The notes below the pieces were generated by a model that was not told the origin of the DNA, searched no databases, and saw only the letters and a program-made list of their open reading frames with translations. From Carettochelys insculpta (Eukaryota; Chordata; Testudines; Carettochelyidae): a stretch of 64,000 nucleotides of DNA. A program made the position numbers and the translations under genes. The stretch lies in NCBI RefSeq assembly GCF_033958435.1, contig NC_134138.1:184010798-184074797 (forward strand), in the 5' to 3' direction. Below, piece by piece: positions 59,578 to 64,000 of the stretch (position 1 is its first letter; each line of letters opens with the position of its first letter).

Positions 59578-60740
59578 GGTCTCCGGCTGTTCCCCTGTGG
59601 GTTTGTCTTCAGCCTGTCAGCCTTGAGCATGTGCAGGCTGTGGGTGTTGGGAGGGGCTATTTAAGGGGTCAGCTGGCTGTGAGCCTGGCAGGGCTTGCCA
59701 GCCATGCAACCCCATGCCTTCATCATTTCCTGTCCCCTTACTTCGAAGTAGGGACTAATTGTGTGTAGAACTTTAACTTCAAAGTAGGGGAAAGCCTATT
59801 TCGAAGTAAGGGAGGGTGCATTTTGTGTGTGGATGCTCTACTTTGAAGTTATACTTCAATGAAGGTCTGTGCTATGTACAGTTATGTAATGCAAGGCTTT
59901 TGCATTTCTATTTTGAACAAATTAAACTGGCAAAATGTCAGCCAAATATTTACATAGAAAGGAGCATGTACTACCTATTTCTGTATGCACGGTTCCCACT
60001 TGTTCAAAGTTCTTCTCCCCAGACTAATTTTGAAACCCCATAGGAATTTTTACTTTCATTTCCAGTACCAGAGGAGTAATTGATTTCTAAGGACAAAATA
60101 GAAGAATTACTCAGGTCCAAAGGGCAAATTAAATAAGTTACACATTAGTGCTGCTACAGAGTTAATAGACAAGTATGCATTTTTGTATAGGAAGTACTCT
60201 CTACCTTGAGCATTACAGTTGGTGGGGAAGCAACTTTTTTTTCCCCCTTTTGGACAGAACGAGATGACAGCAAAGGCTGTAATTAGATTCTCTTTAAAAA
60301 AAAAAAAAAAATAGAATGAGATCAACACATTCCCAGGAAATTAAATGACTAGTATCACCATAACCCTTTGAAACACAAATAAGGGTACTGGAAGATCTAT
60401 GCTTATTGAAAGATTGACTCAATGGCAGGGGATCGTTCTTGGTTCGATTTTAGCACAGCCCCACTAGGCATGCTAATCAATGATCAGGGCTCCACCGCTG
60501 ACCCTTGTATTCCTTGCCACCACGAGGAGTAAGGGAGGTCAATGGGAGAGTTTCTCCCATCAGCCTTCTGCTGTGGGGATAGCAGGGAAAAATCAATTTA
60601 GGATACATCAATTTCAGGTTTGCAATTCACTTATCTGTAGTTGTTTATCTTAGATGAATTTTTCTCTGGAGTGTAGACCTGGCCTAAAACACAACTCTTA
60701 AGTTTGTGCTTAGAATTAGGTTCCATTTAGCAAGAGAAAG

Positions 60741-61179
60741 TTAACCTTCCAGTTGCTGGATGTGCTGTAATATGTGCAGCGGCAAGCCTAACTGATCTCC
60801 TAAAGAGACAGTTTCTTCTTTAAGCCAAGCCAGAGTTGGCCTTTCAGAATTTTTGTGTTCTTTTATCCTCCTACAACTGTCAGACTGCAAGGAATCGGCC
60901 CTGCCGTAACCTATGTAAGAGTTTTCACTCAATTCAGACTCATTTTCACAAAGTCTTCTAGCTGCAGTTCTATCACACATGTTCTCTGCTGGAATGGTAT
61001 GACTAAGGTCCATGTCCTGAACAGAATCCAGTAACTCTCCAACACTGGGCTGTGGAGTGATAGCATCCATATACTTAAGAACACATTCTTCATACTTGCC
61101 AGCTGCATCTAAGAGGTTATTTATCTTGCTCAGGAAAGCAGAAACTTGTCCACTAAGGTGACACCAAGACAAGAGGGCG
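60741..61179 (-). CDS. YAE1: YAE1 last coding exon
   Basis: On the minus strand the acceptor is TTTTTCTCTTCAG and the exon encodes SALLSWCHLSG, KINNLLDAAGKYEECVLKYM, ITPQPSVGELLDSVQDMDLS and the end LPLHILQHIQQLEG, with the stop at 60741-60743. This follows human YAE1 (SALLSWCHLHNN, INKINNLLDAVGQCEEYVLK, LLDSIEDMDL, VLQHLKQL). YAE1 works with LTO1 as an adaptor that brings the cytosolic Fe-S assembly machinery to ABCE1, a ribosome recycling factor. The middle (residues about 75-110 of the exon) is divergent, as is usual for this protein. It is intact and convergent with the MED1-like gene. Confidence 0.94.
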
Positions 61180-61445
61180 CTGAAGAGAAAAAAAGAGGTA
61201 AAAATTAAAAAAAGTGAGCCTGAATACCTGCAGCAAGTTGCATGTTTGCTGGAGGCTGGGTAAAAAGGTGCCCAAAGGTAAAGACTCATTCTGTTTGTGT
61301 ATGGACATTTAATTCACATGTGTTTCAGGAAAGTCCGACAGGAAAAACTAAAAGTTCAGTCAAAGGTGTACATAATTCACTGAACCACTAAGGTCCTGTT
61401 AATTTCAGTGAGGAATGGAAGGAGGACTTAGAATTACCACACTAA

Positions 61446-61899
61446 GGCCGTGTCTACACGTGCCCCAAACTTCGAAATAGCCACACAAATAGCCATTTCG
61501 AAGTTTACTAATGAAGCGCTGAAACGCATATTCAGCGCTTCATTAGAATGCGGGCTGCTGCGGCACTTCAAAATTGACGCAGCTCGCTGCCGCGCGTCTC
61601 ATCCAGACGGGGCTCCTTCTTGAAAGGACTCCGGCTACTTCGAAGTCCCCTTATTCCCATGGGACTATCCTGTTGGACTATCCCATGGGAGTCAGGGGAC
61701 TTCGAAGTAGGCGGGGTCCTTTCGAAAAGGAGCCCCATCTGGACGAGCCGCGCAGCAGCAAGCCACGTCAATTTCAAAGTGCTGCAGCAGCCCGCATTCT
61801 AATGAAGCGCTGAATATGCGTTTCAGCGCTTCATTAGTAAACTTCGAAATGGCCATTTGCGTGGCCATTTAGAAGTTTGGGGCACGTGCAGACGTAGCC
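61446..61899 (+). mobile_element. PIF/Harbinger-like MITE in the YAE1 intron
   Basis: A 454-bp non-coding element has termini GGCCGTGTCTACACGTGCCC and the matching inverted end, flanked by TAA on both sides, the typical Harbinger target duplication. It is one large foldback with arms rich in TTCGAA, including the inner inverted stretch TTCATTAG with GCGCTGAA. It lies between the two YAE1 coding exons. Confidence 0.8.
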
Positions 61900-62474
61900 T
61901 AAATCTTTCATTATGAAGAACAATTGTAAGGGTGACAGTCACTATCACATAGTAGGTTATGTTGCACTGGTAGTAGTTCATACTCAGAATGTGATGGTTA
62001 TGTACTCTTGCATCCAAAAACAGTACAAATATGCTCCTCAATGATGTCCCAGCTAACAGAGGCAAGGGTAAGATGAATCTGAGGCAGCGATCTGGGTCAT
62101 AGGATCATTGCCCTCTTCAGGCTGACCTCAGATTAAAACATAAAACCAACCCTGTTGCTAAAGCGTTCCTAAGTAACAGCCTCTTTCTCATGGCCAATTT
62201 TCAGCTTATGCAACCTGAAAATTTATGCCCGCTGCTCATAGCATGATGATAGGCATTTTAGGAATATTTTATGTAATATAATCTGAGGTAAAATTTTCTA
62301 AACCACCCAAATGACTTAGGAGTCTAAATTCAATTTACTTTTAGTTCTTACAGTGGGACTTGAACTGCAAAGTCACTTTTGAAAATGTTACCCTGAGTCT
62401 TCTCAGCATTTGGCAAACTGTAGATCCAGATTTCCATATAAAAACACCACCAGTCTCTCAGCTTCCAAATTTAC

Positions 62475-62596
62475 CTAAGGGTGCCTTTGAGCTGGCCACA
62501 GGTCATCATCATCTCAGCACCCTGTGTGTAACCTTGATTGAAACCCTGCTGGAGCGAAAGCTCTTTCCCAGCCTCAACACCGTCTCTGTAACCTTC
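62475..62596 (-). CDS. YAE1: YAE1 internal exon with the GX3 repeat domain
   Basis: On the minus strand the acceptor is ATTGCTTACAG and the donor is GTAAAT. It encodes EGYRDGVEAGKELSLQQG, FNQGYTQGAEM and GQLKGTL. The glycine-every-fourth-residue pattern is the Yae1 domain signature, known to mediate binding to LTO1. The donor leaves two bases (AG) that join the C of the next exon to make Ser, in frame. Exon 1 (about 45 residues in human) is not seen between 62597 and 64000, so the 5' end lies outside the window. Confidence 0.93.
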
Positions 62597-63524
62597 CTGT
62601 AAGCAATATGAAAGGATACTGATCTCAATAATCGAGCTACAAAACAGAGATTTTACAAGAAATAATACAAGTCTATACAAATAATTTCATTATCAGTTTC
62701 TTGAAATGTGGCTTTCTAATTTGGCTGCTATGTGCATGTGAAATGTGCATACTGTAAAATAAGTCATCTTGGTGTTTTATAAGCATGGTCATTTTGACTT
62801 TCTTTTTCACAGCTGTACACAGGGAGGTCAGAAAATTACTAACTATAACTACTAATATCCTATGTCCATAGTAACATTTCTAGAACAACAATTCCCATCC
62901 TCTTCCATACTGCAACCACCAGTTTCAACAGTAAAAAAGTTGCAGAACCCCTCTTCTATCTAGCCACAAAAAAGGGACAGTAGCCACCACCCGCAGGCTG
63001 AGAAGCTATGGATGAAAATATAGAACCTGCTCTCTGAGACATACCATTACATGCTCAAGAAACCTCTGGAGCATTCTGAAACAGCAGAATAAAGTTTCCT
63101 TGAAGCAGCCAAAACCAAATGCCTTTTTCAAAGAACAAGGCTGTGTCTCAGAAGTATCCAATAGAAATTCAGAGATCATTACAGCTGTGGCTGCTGTCTT
63201 TCCATATTTGCCACATTATTCACACTCCCAGCTCATCACCCCTGCTCTAAATAAATGCCCTTCCCCTACCCCACAGCCAGGCACCCATAGCCCCCGCCCC
63301 ATTCTAATTTAATGCTGGTGACTCACCCGAGCCCTTCTGCACTTCTCCCGCTTGGGGTGGGGTGCATGGGCGGAGCAGGCAGACAGCACTCCCTGTGTGA
63401 AGTTCTCAGGAGGAGTCACATTGCAAGGCTCCAAGAACCACATGTGGCTCAAGAACCAGAGCTTGGCCACCCCTGTATTTGCCACAACACAGTGTCCTAT
63501 TTACCTCATGTGGCTCTGTCTAGT

Positions 63525-63650
63525 CCGGTGGATTTCAACCTTTTTCCATTCATGGATCTCTAAAAAAATTTCAAATTTTAGCCTTTGGAAATTTTAGACA
63601 CAGTCTGCAGAAACTCCCAGGGTCTGTGGATCTCAGGTTGAAAACTACTG
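63525..63650. mobile_element. hAT-type MITE, short
   Basis: CCGGTGGATTTCAACCTTT at the left and CAGGTTGAAAACTACTG at the right are inverted ends; the interior has TCATGGATCTCTAAAA and GGTCTGTGGATCTCAGG. Another relic (CCACATGTGGCTCAAGAACC) lies just upstream at 63430-63480. Confidence 0.5.
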
Positions 63651-64000
63651 CTTGACAATAAAAATTATCCCTACCAACAGCCCAGATCATAGCTTCCCCT
63701 CTCCACCCCAGCTATTTTGATCAGCTGTAGATCACCCAAGAGCAAGAGTTTAATGATCCCAGCAGGATGACTCATAGTAATGCTACATTTATTAAGAGCT
63801 TGAGCCTGTGCCCATTAAAGTAAATGGTATGAGATCATATCCCAAGAGTCTAATACCACTTGAAGTCAGAGTTTTGCCCTTTGTATCCACCCTGTAGGAT
63901 TTTAAAGTTTCTTTGTTAAAATGAGCCTTCATACAAATACTTTTCACGTTATTTTCAGTTCTCTAGGAAGACAAATTGGAGGAATTACTATACATTTGTT

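Larger units (their letters stand above)
56126..59870. mobile_element. Decayed two-gene PIF/Harbinger transposon
   Basis: The left end GGTGCGTCTACACTACAACC follows a TTA and begins a TTCGAAGTTAAC-rich inverted arm; the matching decayed arm lies near 59740-59870, but the exact right end is not clear. Inside are a plus-strand Myb/SANT-like protein remnant and a minus-strand DDE transposase remnant, the usual two proteins of Harbinger elements, in convergent order. A second MITE is nested at 57567-58276. Confidence 0.8.

Overview
The window looks like vertebrate nuclear DNA, most probably from a turtle or another non-avian sauropsid. The evidence is split genes with GT-AG introns, long AT-rich introns, one CpG island, and dense repeats: PIF/Harbinger-type MITEs with 3-bp target duplications, Penelope-like terminal repeats, and mariner- and hAT-type MITEs. 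The species call rests on remembered repeat style and is inference. There is no bacterial, organellar or CRISPR content.

Two protein-coding genes can be supported. The first is a plus-strand Mediator subunit 1 paralogue (MED1-like). It has sixteen exons between 34134 and 54130 whose splice phases all join into one open frame of 574 codons. It covers only the Mediator-docking N-terminal part of MED1 and ends before the region that carries the nuclear-receptor boxes in MED1. Its first exon is not identified. The second is YAE1, on the minus strand. Its last two coding exons lie at 62475-62596 and 60741-61179, and exon 1 lies beyond the right edge. The two genes converge, with their 3' ends about 6.6 kb apart.

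Layout: 1-12.7 kb is non-coding and repeat-rich. 12.72-13.68 kb is a CpG island, a promoter without a visible coding exon. It could serve the MED1-like gene on the plus strand, a minus-strand gene running off the left edge (RALA would fit mammalian gene order), or both. 13.7-34.1 kb is non-coding with many MITEs and a decayed Penelope-like GIY-YIG fragment near 26.1-26.7 kb. 34.1-54.1 kb is MED1-like; its largest intron visible here (40.4-44.3 kb) holds a C-rich minisatellite, a LINE reverse-transcriptase fragment and a Ty3/gypsy protease fragment. 56.1-59.9 kb is a decayed two-gene PIF/Harbinger element with a second, 710-bp Harbinger-type MITE nested in it; a near-identical 711-bp copy lies inverted at 20.4-21.1 kb. 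60.7-64 kb holds the YAE1 exons, with another MITE in the intron.

The most interesting signals are the MED1 paralogue without nuclear-receptor boxes and its GC-AG intron, the hammerhead-ribozyme-like cores in Penelope-type foldback repeats, and the burst of TTCGAA-rich Harbinger-like MITEs.
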